In this document: piece by piece, positions 1-8,487 of the stretch | How positions within the stretch are numbered: position 1 is the first letter of the stretch | How the letters are laid out: each line of letters opens with the position of its first letter | Assembly: GCA_032353305.1 (NCBI GenBank) | Contig: JAUCNG010369039.1 | Span: 1 to 11,654, forward strand | Origin: Cephalothrix spiralis | Lineage: Eukaryota > Nemertea > Palaeonemertea > Archinemertea > Cephalotrichidae | Direction: 5' to 3' | Length of the DNA stretch: 11,654 nt | Notes under the pieces: generated by a model | What the model was told of the DNA's origin: nothing | Seen by the model: only the letters and a program-made list of their open reading frames with translations | Databases searched by the model: none | Program-made: the position numbers and the translations under genes

Positions 1-797
1 TTTGGTAGGTAACAAATTTCCCAAGGTAACATTTTTCAGGTGACTTTTTTTTCGCATTAGAACCTAGATGTACTGTACATTTCACATAGGACATCAAAAA
101 TGATGGTGACATAATCAGTAGTCTTGTTGAAAAAGACCGTTGAAGTGGCGTAGTAAGATATGTCTCGGATAAACTAGAGGCCTCGACGGAATTCAACCTG
201 TACAGTTTTGATGTTGGGATTTCTATCCGGACCTCAGACCTTTGAAGGTTTGGAGCCGCAATAAAAGGTAATTTTTTTTGTTAATTTAGGGCATAAAACG
301 TAAAGGGCTATGTCCCCCGAATCCAATGCCAATGTTGAACCATTTTACCGTACCTCCTACATGTCTTAGGTATCATAGTACGATACTAAAGGCATGTGCG
401 CTATGAATTACATAAGACTAGGGTCTCTGACTTTCTATTAGGGGCTCCGATGCTTACCACTGCCATATTATGGCTCACAAACGGCGGTCTAACGGGCCTA
501 ACTTAATGTAGGCTACTAAATGTCAGTGTCACTGGTGGCCAAAGTCCCTAACCTTTCCAACTATACAAATTTTATACTACTTTTCGTTTATCAGAGTATG
601 GCCCTAACACCGAAGATGTGATCTCTAATTTTTCGAGATCACATCGAATCATTTTCGAAAATTAATCGGTTTTAAAATAACATGTATATAAATAATGATC
701 TGCAATAAATAAAAAGCTTCTTTTATATTTTATCCCTGTCTTTTTACCTACACACCATGTATGCAAACATGTAATACCAGTAAATTCAAATTTCCAG
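1..797. other. Upstream region of copy A, no gene seen
   Basis: I see no coding exon here. About 45 bp just before 798 align with the ends of the 5'-UTR introns of copies B and C, sharing the block ATGCAAACATGTAATACCAG and a TTTCCAG acceptor. Further upstream the similarity stops: the palindrome, TATA box and GTAAGTCG donor found before B and C are absent at the expected distance of about 560 bp. A TATATAAAT string at 685-693 and a very short upstream ORF at 757-774 could serve an alternative transcript, but nothing confirms it. Positions 300-600 look less AT-rich than the rest and may be an old repeat. Confidence 0.5.
615..645. repeat. Perfect 11-bp inverted repeat with 9-nt loop
   Basis: GATGTGATCTC at 615-625 is followed by a 9-nt spacer and its exact reverse complement GAGATCACATC at 635-645. 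It lies about 170 bp upstream of the copy A start codon. It could be a transposon end or a hairpin; no function is evident, and it is not seen before copies B or C. Confidence 0.6.
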
Positions 798-817
798 ATC
801 AGTTTGATTAACTTAAA

Positions 818-1700
818 ATGGCTGAGCAACTAAAAGAAAGTCCAAGTCAAGTCACACTAACAATCCAAAATGGTGGACATCAGTTCATGCTGCTTAACCA
901 AATGAACATAATATTTCGCAAAGAAAAAAAGATTTGCGATTTTGTTCTTGAAGTTGATGATGAAACGTTTGACTGTCATCTTGCAGTTGTAGCTGCCAGC
1001 AGTTTATACTTCAGGAGAGAACATGTTGATAAAACCACACAAAAACAACTGAATGTTCGAAGTGATTCACAAAGACTTGACATTTCTAATCTGTGCAGCA
1101 AGACATCAATCAGGCATATTCTAGAATTCATCTACACTGGGAAAATACAGGTCCCATTTGATGATGTTGAGACATTCCTCAATGAATCTAAAGTATTTGA
1201 AATTGAGTCACTGCAAGCAGCAGTCGATGCAGCATTCACTGTTGATGTTCTTACTGATGCAAATGCTGCAGAAATGTTATTATTGTCTTATAACATACAA
1301 ATAGCAACTTTAAAAGAGCTGGCAATTTCTTATGTTTGTGAACATTTTCAAGAGGTGAGCTCAAAGCCAAAAAGGCTTGAAGTTACATGTAGTTTTGAAA
1401 TTTTGAAAGATGTCCTCAGCAGTAACGAGGTTAATGTCGAATCCGAAGAGCAAGTTCTAGACTTCGTGCTAAAATGGGCAGATCACTACACTACGAAAAG
1501 AGTCCCAAAACTAACAGATACGTTACAGCTAGTCCGTCTTGGGTATCTTCGAGTTCCAGAAACAACAAAATTGATCCGTTACCCATTGGTGAAAATGAGC
1601 CCAAGAGCTCTGGATCTTGCTGCAGATTTGGTTGAATTTCTCATTGGAAAAGACGAGACTAAAAAATTACTTTCAGAAAGGGCATTGGAACCACGTACAA
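818..1700 (+). CDS. Copy A coding exon 1: BTB-BACK part of a BTB-BACK-TLDc protein
   Basis: Encodes residues 1-294 plus one base of codon 295. The exon probably begins at 798, after a TTTCCAG acceptor; ATG 818 has A at -3 and G at +4 and matches the starts of B and C. BTB/POZ spans about residues 26-136, with the core KKICDFVLEVDDETFDCHLA and later HILEFIYTGKI. BACK spans about 143-246, with SYVCEHFQEV, LSSNEVNVESEEQVLDFVLKW and VRLGYL. No Kelch repeats follow. The donor CAA|GTAAGA is at 1700/1701; splicing to 1981 forms a Ser codon and opens a TLDc domain. Unspliced read-through would stop at 1720, giving a BTB-BACK-only protein of 300 residues. Known family role: BTB-BACK proteins commonly homodimerise and bind CUL3; that role here is inferred. 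About 83% identical to copy B by hand count. Confidence 0.88.
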
Positions 1701-1980
1701 GTAAGATATGTTATAGATAATTTTATATAAAGTCGAAAACTTGTGTGAATCGGATTGTTTGTCTGTGTGCAGTGTTTCTTGCCGTTTTAGCACTTTGTAG
1801 CCTGTATACTTTAGACATCAAGGCAATTAAAGATCAACAAACGGCTATGTCGCTTGAATACCATTAAAATGAAATTTAATATTAGGTGATTTGTTATCGA
1901 CAATTAAGAACTTTAAGTAGTCATAAAAATGCTGTTTTCTTTTATTTTGGTTTAAAATCGCTGTCTTCATTAATTAATAG

Positions 1981-2226
1981 GTTACAATCCAAATTTTGCC
2001 GGTTCTAAAATTCTACCAAAGGATTCAAAAGAATACCAAATGTTTTTGACCCTGCTTGGTGAAGTTGTGACGAAAGAATCGAGATGGGAAATATGTTTCA
2101 TCGCATCAGAGCACCAATTTAGTGGAGACGCATTTCATCAGCGCTGTGACAAGAAAGGACCAACAATTACACTCGTCAGTGCTAATGGCAACAAATTTGG
2201 AGGGTACACAGACAAAAATTGGGATG
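1981..2226 (+). CDS. Copy A coding exon 2: first half of TLDc domain
   Basis: Lies between acceptor TTAATTAATAG (ending 1980) and donor GGGATG|GTAAAT (2226/2227). It is 246 nt, entered and left in phase 1, and encodes residues 295-376. It reads through FLTLLGEVVTKESRWEICF, ASEHQF, AFHQRCDKKGPTITL and FGGYTDKNW. The order W, FH..C, KGPT and GGYT..NW is the TLDc N-terminal half as seen in invertebrate TLDc proteins. It is about 75% identical to the copy B exon at 8236-8487 by eye. The upstream intron (1701-1980, 280 nt) holds no visible insert, unlike its counterpart in B. Confidence 0.87.
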
Positions 2227-2647
2227 GTAAATTTTGAATATTTTTTTTTGAATATTTCTGCCTTTAGAATATATAATTCATTACTATTTTGTATCAAATT
2301 CAAACCCTACGTTCACCTGGCTTTTAGACTGCTCGACGAAATTGGTTGCTACGTAATCCCAAATCTTTGCCCTTAACAAAACTACCGAAACTTTCCTGTT
2401 CAAGACTGTCCGGATACTAAATATCTTGTAATAATGGAATAATAGCGTATTTCTAAATCCCTCTCAAATCAAATTATTCATGATGCAGTAACAGTTTGTT
2501 TTCAAATTTAGCTAGACAGCTTGGGCATTTTTAGCATTACAAATAGCACGTCTCTTCTCGAACCCTTTTTTATTGCTTTAGTTTATAGAAAAGAATATGG
2601 AAAATTATTCACCGATTTTTTTCTAGTTCCCAAAGTTTGGCCAGTAT

Positions 2648-2733
2648 GTGAAAATAATCACCGAAGCTAAATTAAAAACCTTGCAAACTCGGCGCTGCAA
2701 GGGCCTTAATTTACCTTCCGTGATTATTTTTCA
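2648..2733. repeat. Long imperfect hairpin (38-bp arms, 10-nt loop)
   Basis: The arm at 2648-2685 (with AATAATCACCGAAGC and CCTTGCA) pairs with the arm at 2696-2733 (with TGCAAGG and GTGATTATT). I count 30 of 38 positions complementary. The loop is AACTCGGCGC. The near-perfect foldback suggests a hairpin-type mobile repeat or a MITE remnant. Confidence 0.7.
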
Positions 2734-2863
2734 ATACCACACGCGATGAATATGAAAAATGAATTGAATAATGTCCAATGATCTAAATTTGAAGAAACGA
2801 TCACCGTACAGAAACCAAAAAACCCTCCAAACAGAACGCCCGTAGCACCACCAACAAGTAGAG

Positions 2864-3000
2864 CAAATCGTGCATTAATTTTTCGATATTTGACTGATAC
2901 AAATTCACAAATCGTGCATTCGTTTTTCCATATTCACTAGTTGTGACGTCATCACCAGTGATTATTGAAAAAACAGTTAATATCGACAAATTAATGCACG
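2864..3000. repeat. Direct plus inverted repeat cluster around CGTGCATT
   Basis: A 27-nt unit beginning CAAATCGTGCATT occurs at 2864-2890 and again at 2908-2934 (24 of 27 identical). The segment 2869-2890 is also repeated inverted at 2979-3000 (21 of 22). TGACGTCA lies between, at 2944-2951. Probably part of the same inserted repeat as the hairpin just upstream. Confidence 0.65.
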
Positions 3001-3131
3001 TTTATTCGAATTTGGCACTTAATGAATGAGTAGACTGTGGACTATGGGATTTAACACCCAAGTACTTCACCAATCAGAAGACGGCATTTACAATGTCTAT
3101 GAAATAAACTAAAATATTTCTTTTATTCCAG

Positions 3132-3454
3132 CCAATCGACATGAAAACTATGAAAACAGTAATAATTCTTTCTTATTCTCTGTTTCAAAAAATATCAAAA
3201 TGACAGTTATTAAACCTGAATACAGTATTTACAATTATAACTCGCAGGGACCAACATTTGGCTATTTCTTAGATGGAGCTCACGATCTTTGTATCACAGA
3301 ATATGGAAAAATAATAATAACTACTCTAATGTTGGTAACAGTTACCAACTCCCTCCTGAATATACAGAGCGGCCAAAATCTGTGTTTACTGGTGACAAAA
3401 ACTTTACCTGCGATGAATATGACGTATTCTACGATGCAAATGGAAAATAAGTGA
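3132..3454 (+). CDS. Copy A last coding exon: second half of TLDc, frameshifted near its end
   Basis: Begins after acceptor TTTTATTCCAG (ending 3131) in phase 1. It encodes NSFLFSVSKNIKM, GPTFG and GAHDLCIT, the expected TLDc C-terminal half. At about 3307-3311 (GGAAAAATAATAAT) the exon is one base short relative to copy B, so the last 47 residues (437-483) read out of frame and stop at TGA 3452-3454. The other frame from 3310 to the TAA at 3448-3450 still resembles copy B, including SYQLPPEYTE and NFTCDEYDVFYDANGK, with an in-frame three-codon gap against B. Either copy A is a recent pseudogene, it makes an altered C-terminus, or the assembly has a homopolymer error. Total as read: 483 residues. 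Confidence 0.78.
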
Positions 3455-3460
3455 TAAGTA

Positions 3461-3466
3461 AATAAA
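3461..3466 (+). terminator. Copy A polyadenylation signal
   Basis: AATAAA lies just 10 bp past the coding end of copy A. Copy B has AATAAA at nearly the same distance, and both are followed by a similar AAATTGTTGA...TTTCAATT stretch, so the duplicated unit includes the 3' end. Confidence 0.7.
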
Positions 3467-4157
3467 ATATTTAAACCACTTTAGAAATTGTTGAATTTTT
3501 CAATTTATTACCCGACTTAGATAGCTGTTTCATGGTTTGTTTTCATTTAGAAGTTATTACTGCGCGGACATGAGATTGTATCGGCCGTGTTTACAAAATT
3601 ATGTAGATGAGCGGTGATCTGGTCGATGGATCAGAGATTCAGAGTTTGGCTCACTCATTTAGACAGCTTACTCCCACCGATGATTTAATGCTGGCTGATT
3701 TGATAGTGTTTTTTTTAGCTCTACTGGATCGTTTAGATAATTACACACCATTTAAATCATGTCATTAACATCTTAATAAAATACTGTTTAATCTATACCA
3801 TTAGAACCGAAATATGAATGACATGATGTTAGAAGACCTTATCAATTCAATACCGGGGTAGCGCGATAAAATTTAACAATGTTGTTGCCAACATACAGCC
3901 AATTAATCAGTTAATTTTTTAATCCAAACATCAATAAGCAATAAAAAAACTAAACTTGATAATCTCATAATCATATCACACTTTTAATCAATTACAAATT
4001 GAAGCTAAACTAAAACTAAAATTTCATAAAGTTTGTTATGATGTTGACAATGTTACATCAGGTGGACATACCCCCTCTACATGATAAAAAAGTGTAAAAT
4101 TGACTTAATAGGCTTTTAAAAAATTAAATTAATCAAATTATGATCGGGTAATAAAGC

Positions 4158-4265
4158 ATTATTGACTGTTTTAATCATAATGCATCCCGGAACTCGGGCT
4201 AAAGCCCTCGTTCCGGAACTCGTGCAGTTTCAAAATCGAATTACCCTTGTAAAGCAGTCAATAAT
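4158..4265. mobile_element. Short MITE-like element with central GC hairpin
   Basis: Terminal arms ATTATTGACTGTTTT (4158-4172) and AAAGCAGTCAATAAT (4251-4265) are reverse complements with one mismatch. Inside, 4187-4216 forms a strong hairpin: CCGGAAC pairs with GTTCCGG and GGGC with GCCC around a TAAA loop, with a 2-nt internal mismatch. Length, symmetry and GC-rich core set against AT-rich flanks suggest a small non-autonomous repeat; I cannot assign a family. Confidence 0.55.
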
Positions 4266-4355
4266 ATTATATACATTTGTAATTACTTATTCCATGGAAT
4301 TGCGACTAGTTGGACCAGTAGTGATAAACGTCTTCGAGGCTTTAAATATTACATC

Positions 4356-4804
4356 AAGGGGGGGGGTTGTCTTGAAAGGGCATGCACCACCCCGGTTGGG
4401 TGGGGTGTTTTAGGTTACTTGTCTCACTTTCAAGACCACTCTTAAGACGTGGATGTTTGGCGTTTTATGTCTTGATAGTGATGACGGTGGGTATATTGGG
4501 AGGCTTATGTCTGGAATTTGAAGGATAGAAAGTAATGTCAGAAAATTATGCAAAATATCAAAAAGCGGTTCATATTTCTAACAATTATTGCTTGTCTCAC
4601 CGCGCTCAAAATATTGCCTAAAAAGGGTAGGTTTTTTTTCTACCGGGTCCGAAAAGTGAAAAAATATTAAATTATAGTGATGGTTTTGAGTGGGTGTTTT
4701 GGGGTAATGTCTGCTATGAGACGAAAAGGCAAGTAAGTGAAGGGGTGGTATGTCACAATGTAATATTCCATTAAAATTCTCTTTCAAGACACCCTCTTCC
4801 CCTG
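4356..4804. mobile_element. Non-autonomous hAT-like MITE, 449 bp, with 8-bp target duplication
   Basis: The flanking octamer ATTACATC occurs exactly at 4348-4355 and 4805-4812, a perfect 8-bp target-site duplication. The left end is AAGGGGGGGGGTTGTCTTGAAAG; the right end in reverse complement is CAGGGG, then a GA-rich spacer, then TGTCTTGAAAG. The shared terminal motif GTCTTGAAAG is at 4369-4378 and, inverted, at 4781-4790; another inverted copy sits inside at 4427-4436. An 8-bp duplication with CAGGGG-type ends is typical of the hAT superfamily. There is no transposase ORF, so it would need an autonomous partner elsewhere. Confidence 0.75.
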
Positions 4805-5400
4805 ATTACATCTATCATAATTAGATCAAGAAGATCTATGTAAAAGCTTAATATCGACTCTTTATTTACACTTATTATCACTAACTGGTATGAGAATTAT
4901 CACTAGATATCAGCATATCAATTTAAATAAACTTACTATACATGTTAGGCGCATCGACTCTGAGTGACGTCATAACCAAAATTAATACAATTCAATTCAA
5001 TTCACTTAATATATGACGGGCGTCAAATAGACACATACTGTCCGTTTGCTCGAGCATTTACCCGTATGTAATCCCATTTTCTATATACCGATTAAAATCA
5101 TGTTTAGAATCGTGTTTAAACGAAGGGAGGGACAGCGTCCCACTCCAAGTATTTATACTGACTGAGTAACCAATTACCATGTTCGATACCCTTGAGCTGA
5201 GGAGCCTTGTGAAATAGATTATACCTCTGGAATGTATAACGAATGCGCTATATTGCGCCACATCACCGGACAAAAGAGCCAGTTTATTACCAATTCTATC
5301 GCTTCTATCATCGGACACACTCGATTCGAGCGGATAATTCAGGGTCACTTTTTAAATTATATTGATAGACCTAAAAGTCAATTTAGGTCTCATATTTTAC

Positions 5401-5540
5401 ATTGGGGAAATACCCTAATCACTGGAAATCACTTTCCAGATCGAGCCTATAGATCTATATATCTTTTTCGTTTGACATTTTGATTTATATGAATGATCAT
5501 GAAAGACGATCGATATATAAAATGTTCATAAATGCTTATC
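5401..5540 (+). promoter_or_regulatory. Copy B promoter module
   Basis: Aligns with 10920-11068 ahead of copy C. It contains the 18-bp perfect palindrome CTGGAAATCACTTTCCAG (7-bp arms, TCAC spacer) at 5422-5439, and a TATA box TATATAAAA at 5514-5522, 92 bp further on. ATAAATGCTTATC follows. An initiator-like TCAGACT places the start near 5541, 27 bp past the start of the TATA box. The start site is inferred, not measured. Confidence 0.65.
5422..5439. promoter_or_regulatory. 18-bp palindromic candidate operator, copy B
   Basis: CTGGAAA-TCAC-TTTCCAG, identical to the site at 10937-10954 and set almost the same distance upstream of the TATA box (92 against 95 bp). Inverted GGAAA half-sites suggest binding by a dimeric factor. 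NFAT/Rel-, IRF- or ETS-type factors all use GGAA/GAAA cores, but the sequence does not decide among them. Confidence 0.55.
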
Positions 5541-5583
5541 AGACTATATCACTAGGTTATTGTATTATTTTTTGTGGTAATAG
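5541..5583 (+). other. Copy B noncoding first exon (5' UTR)
   Basis: A short ATG-free stretch ending GTGGTAATAG|GTAAGTCG at 5583/5584, a near-consensus donor conserved ahead of copy C. It would splice to 5961 (acceptor AAATTCCAG ending 5960), removing a 377-nt intron and leaving ATCACTGATAAACACAAA before the ATG. The 5' end is approximate. Confidence 0.6.
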
Positions 5584-5978
5584 GTAAGTCGTATTTCATT
5601 AAATTCTTTTGCATGAAAATTTTAAAGTGTTTTTGTTTTATTTCATGATAACAGTAAGCTTATAATTACACATGTAATAAGCAGCTTCAAGTCATTCAGG
5701 GGTGGACGTATCATCTAAATGTAATTGAATACACCAGGCTCTTCTATGTTCGGTGCAAAGTAACCAATTTATACATAGCTTATACGTTATTGGTCGAGTG
5801 CTGTAAACATTTACAACATTTGTATCTTACTAATCTTTACGAGTGCTAGAAACTGCTGATATTTTTTGAACTATAATAAATGTTTGTCATATTAAAAATG
5901 TGTTGCGAAAGGCTAACATTTAAATGCAAACACGTAATACCAGTATACTTAAAATTCCAGATCACTGATAAACACAAA

Positions 5979-6852
5979 ATGGCTGAAAAACAGAAAGGAA
6001 GTCCAAGTCAAGTCACTCTAACAATCCAAAATGGTGGCCATCAGTTCATGCTGCTTAACCAAATGAACATCTTTCGCAAAGAAAAGAAGATTTGCGATTT
6101 TGTTCTTGAAGTTGATGATGAAACGTTTGACTGTCATCTTGCAGTTGCAGCTGCCAGCAGTTTATACTTCAGGAGAGAACATGTTGATAAGACCACACAA
6201 AAACAACTGAACGTTCGAAGTGATTCACGAAGACTTGACATTTCTAATATGTGCAGCAATAAATCAATCAAGCATATTCTGGAATTCATCTACACTGGGA
6301 AAATACAACTCCCTTTTGAAGATGTGGAGACATTCCTCAATGAGTCTAAAGTATTTGAAATTGAGTCTCTGCAAGCAGCAGTTGATGCGGCATTCACTAC
6401 TGATGTTATTACTGATGCAAATGCTGAAGAATTGTTATTATTGTCTTATAACATGCAAATAACAACTTTAAAAGAGCTGGCAAATTCTTACGTTTGTGAG
6501 CATTTTCAAGAGGTGAGCTCAAAGCCAAAACTGCTTGAAATCAGTTTTGAAATTTTGAACGATATCCTTAGCAGTAACGAGGTTAATGTTGAATCCGAAG
6601 AACGAGTTCTAGACTTCGTGCTAAAATGGGCAGAGCACTGGCCAGCGAAGAGGGTCCCACAACTAACAGAGGCTTTACATCTAGTCCGGCTTGGGTGTCT
6701 TCCAGTTCCAAAAGCAACAAAATTAATCCGTCATCCGCTGGTTAAGTTGAGCCCGGGTGCTCTAGACATGGCAGCGGATTTGATGGACTACCTTTCTGGT
6801 GAAGAAGAGACTATGAAATTACTTCCAGAAAATGCATCTGAACCAAGGACAA
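5979..6852 (+). CDS. Copy B coding exon 1: BTB-BACK part of BTB-BACK-TLDc protein
   Basis: Encodes residues 1-291 plus one base; the exon begins at 5961. The frame stays open upstream to an ATG at 5880, but that stretch is intron ending in TTCCAG, and ATG 5979 (A at -3, G at +4) matches the starts of A and C. BTB is about residues 25-135, with KKICDFVLEVDDETFDCHLA and HILEFIYTGKI. BACK is about 141-243, with SYVCEHFQEV, LSSNEVNVESEERVLDFVLKW and VRLGCL. By hand count about 91% identical to copy A over the BTB half and about 75% over the BACK half. The donor GGACAA|GTAAGT is at 6852/6853, phase 1. Read-through would add 24 unrelated residues and stop at 6926. This is the only copy whose full coding sequence is intact in the window. 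Suggested role: dimeric CUL3-type adaptor, by family inference only. Confidence 0.9.
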
Positions 6853-8235
6853 GTAAGTTATGTCTTGATATTTTCCAGTGTTATGTATCATGTTTATATT
6901 ATATTTTGTTTCAGATCATTTCATAGAAAACTCTAGAATCTGTTTACTTTCGAGGGCTCGCAAAATAAGCTGCAATTGTTTCCATTGTTTCAATTTACCC
7001 AAAGCGCTGGGTGAATAATTTCACGCGATAAGATTTGGCAATTCGAATATAACATTTGTTTATGTTTTTATTGATCTTTGAAGGGGAATGAGTACCAGTC
7101 AAAATTTATACATGTTTTTTTCCGAGTATCGTCATTAAAGAATAGAACGCGTACGAAATGTTGCTTTTAACGTTGCAGTAAAACGGGGCATTATATCAGT
7201 CTTAGTGGGCAATGTAAGACTGGTTCCCTTACCATAATTATATGGCATCAATATTATATTTATTTGCTTTATCTTGGAAATTAGTACCGTAAAATGGGGA
7301 CAGTTTTCGATGTTTTTTTATTATTACTTAAAGACGGAATTTTTTCCACCGACTTTTTTGCACGAAAAGATGGACACAATATATTTGGCTGCAAAATTAT
7401 TTTCAGCTGCGACATATAAATTTTTGAAATAACAGTGCTGTTAAAGTTTTTGAACAAGTTTTCACCTCACACGTTTTAGGAAACTATCAAATAACTATCG
7501 TTATGCTTTTAAAACAACAATATAGTTACCATAATATAGCCTATTTTAAATTAGGTTATTTGACTCTTCATACAAAGGTTTGAAATTAAGAATAATCTAC
7601 CTTAAACCTATCTGATGCCTTTCTTAGAGGTAATCCACGCGTTTTTATTTCTTGTTTGCTCTGGTTGTATTCGAACTTGCTTTAAACTTATACGTTTTCG
7701 ATATATTTTCACTACTATAAGTAAGTACGATAACACCCTGTACATAATTAAGAAGGAATCAATATTTTGGCCTCGCATGCACTTTGGAACGTTTAGTAGA
7801 TAAACCTCTTTTAGAAAATAAATTCTTATATTTTTTTGTTTTTTAATGTTAATGGGCATCTATGGGTTTTGAAAGAACTTTTCCATTTAGTGTCCCGATT
7901 CACCCCACTGTCCTATTCACCCCATAAAGATGATAATATATCCAATACATATAACTCAACATAACTCCTTGGCAAGTAGTTGATCAGGACTAATTTGATA
8001 ATCAATCTGGAATATATTGTCTAATATTATTGTTTACGATTTACTGCAACTTTAAATGGTCATAAATCTAGAAATATTATGAAGTTTTTCTTTATTTAAC
8101 AACATGTCGTTTAATAACCAATTAAAATGAAACATAATATCACGTCATCCTTTTATTATACCGACCAATGAAAATTACCTTTAGTCCTATATATTATGAC
8201 GTACTTGTTTTAAAAATCACTCTCTTGATTAATAG
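6853..8235. other. Copy B intron 1 (1383 nt), expanded relative to copy A
   Basis: The matching intron in A is 280 nt. Only the distal part aligns: ATGTCGTTTAATAACCAATTAAAATGAAA near 8105 with ATGTCGCTTGAATACCATTAAAATGAAA in A, and the last 30 nt. The extra 1.1 kb holds a possible inverted-repeat element (7285-7925) and an 8-bp inverted repeat CAGTCTTA/TAAGACTG at 7197-7222. No exon-like ORF seen. Confidence 0.6.
7285..7925. mobile_element. Possible degraded DNA transposon in copy B intron 1
   Basis: The left end TACCGTAAAATGGGGACAGT and the right end, holding two copies of a TATTCACCCC/GATTCACCCC motif (7889-7925), share ATGGGG...ACAGT in inverted orientation. In reverse complement the right end reads ATGGGGTGAATAGGACAGT. 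The body is AT-rich with no ORF of note. End matching is weak and I see no clear target duplication, so boundaries are approximate. Confidence 0.35.
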
Positions 8236-8487
8236 GTTATGCTAGTTCTGGAAATTTTGACGGTTCTAAAATTATACCAATGAACTCAAACGATTTCAAG
8301 ACGTTTTTGACCCTGCTTGGTGAAGTAGCGACGAAAGAATCGAGATGGGAAAAATGTTTCGTCGCATCAGAGCATCAATTTAGTGCATCCGCATTTCATC
8401 AGTACTGTGACAAGAAAGGCCCAACAATTACACTTATTAAAGCTAATGGCAACATATTTGGAGGGTATACCGACAAAAATTGGGCTG
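8236..8487 (+). CDS. Copy B coding exon 2: first half of TLDc domain
   Basis: Starts after acceptor CTTGATTAATAG (ending 8235), ends at donor GGGCTG|GTAATA (8487/8488), and is phase 1 at both ends. It encodes residues 292-375: FLTLLGEVATKESRWEKCF, ASEHQFSASAFHQYCDKKGP, TITLIKANGN and FGGYTDKNW. These are the typical TLDc blocks (W..., SA.AFH..CD.KGPT, GGYT...W). The frame continues cleanly from 5979-6852 and into 9658, which supports the splice sites. Confidence 0.9.

Larger units (their letters stand above)
2227..3131. other. Copy A intron 2 with palindromic repeat insert
   Basis: A 905-nt phase-1 intron splitting the TLDc domain. Its first 150 nt or so align with the start of copy B intron 2 (TTTGAATATTTC and the GCTCGACGAAATTGGTT / GTTCGACGGAATTGGTT match). 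The centre, about 2640-3000, is built of inverted and direct repeats absent from the B intron, so it was probably inserted after duplication. No exon seen. Confidence 0.6.
3467..5400. other. Intergenic region between copies A and B
   Basis: No supported gene. It holds an 11-bp inverted repeat (ATCATGTCATT 3756-3766 and its complement 3817-3827), the hairpin-centred element near 4158-4265, the hAT-like MITE 4356-4804, and a 9-bp palindrome AGACCTAAA...TTTAGGTCT at 5367-5390. Open frames here (for example 5058-5348 minus, 96 codons) have no recognisable motif and no counterpart before copy C. Confidence 0.55.

Noticed and set aside
2801-2989. Minus-strand ORF in copy A intron 2
   Set aside because: It overlies the direct and inverted repeat cluster in an intron and shows no domain.
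4162-4413. Plus-strand 83-codon ORF
   Set aside because: It runs across the hairpin-centred element and into the hAT-like MITE, so it is repeat sequence read by chance.
5191-5204. tRNA-like B box (GTTCGATACCC) suggesting a tRNA or SINE
   Set aside because: No matching A box or cloverleaf could be found upstream at the right distance.
5058-5348. Minus-strand 96-codon ORF between copies A and B
   Set aside because: No recognisable motif, no homologue at the corresponding place before copy C, and unsupported start context.
5880-5978. Upstream in-frame ATG extending copy B by 33 residues
   Set aside because: The stretch aligns with the intronic ends of A and C, ends in a conserved TTCCAG acceptor, and the extra residues have no counterpart in A or C.
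6853-6929. Read-through end of the BTB-BACK exon as the true C-terminus of copy B (and 1701-1720 in A)
   Set aside because: The tails differ between A and B and start at conserved GTAAG donors, while splicing gives an in-frame TLDc domain in both. A minor unspliced isoform remains possible.
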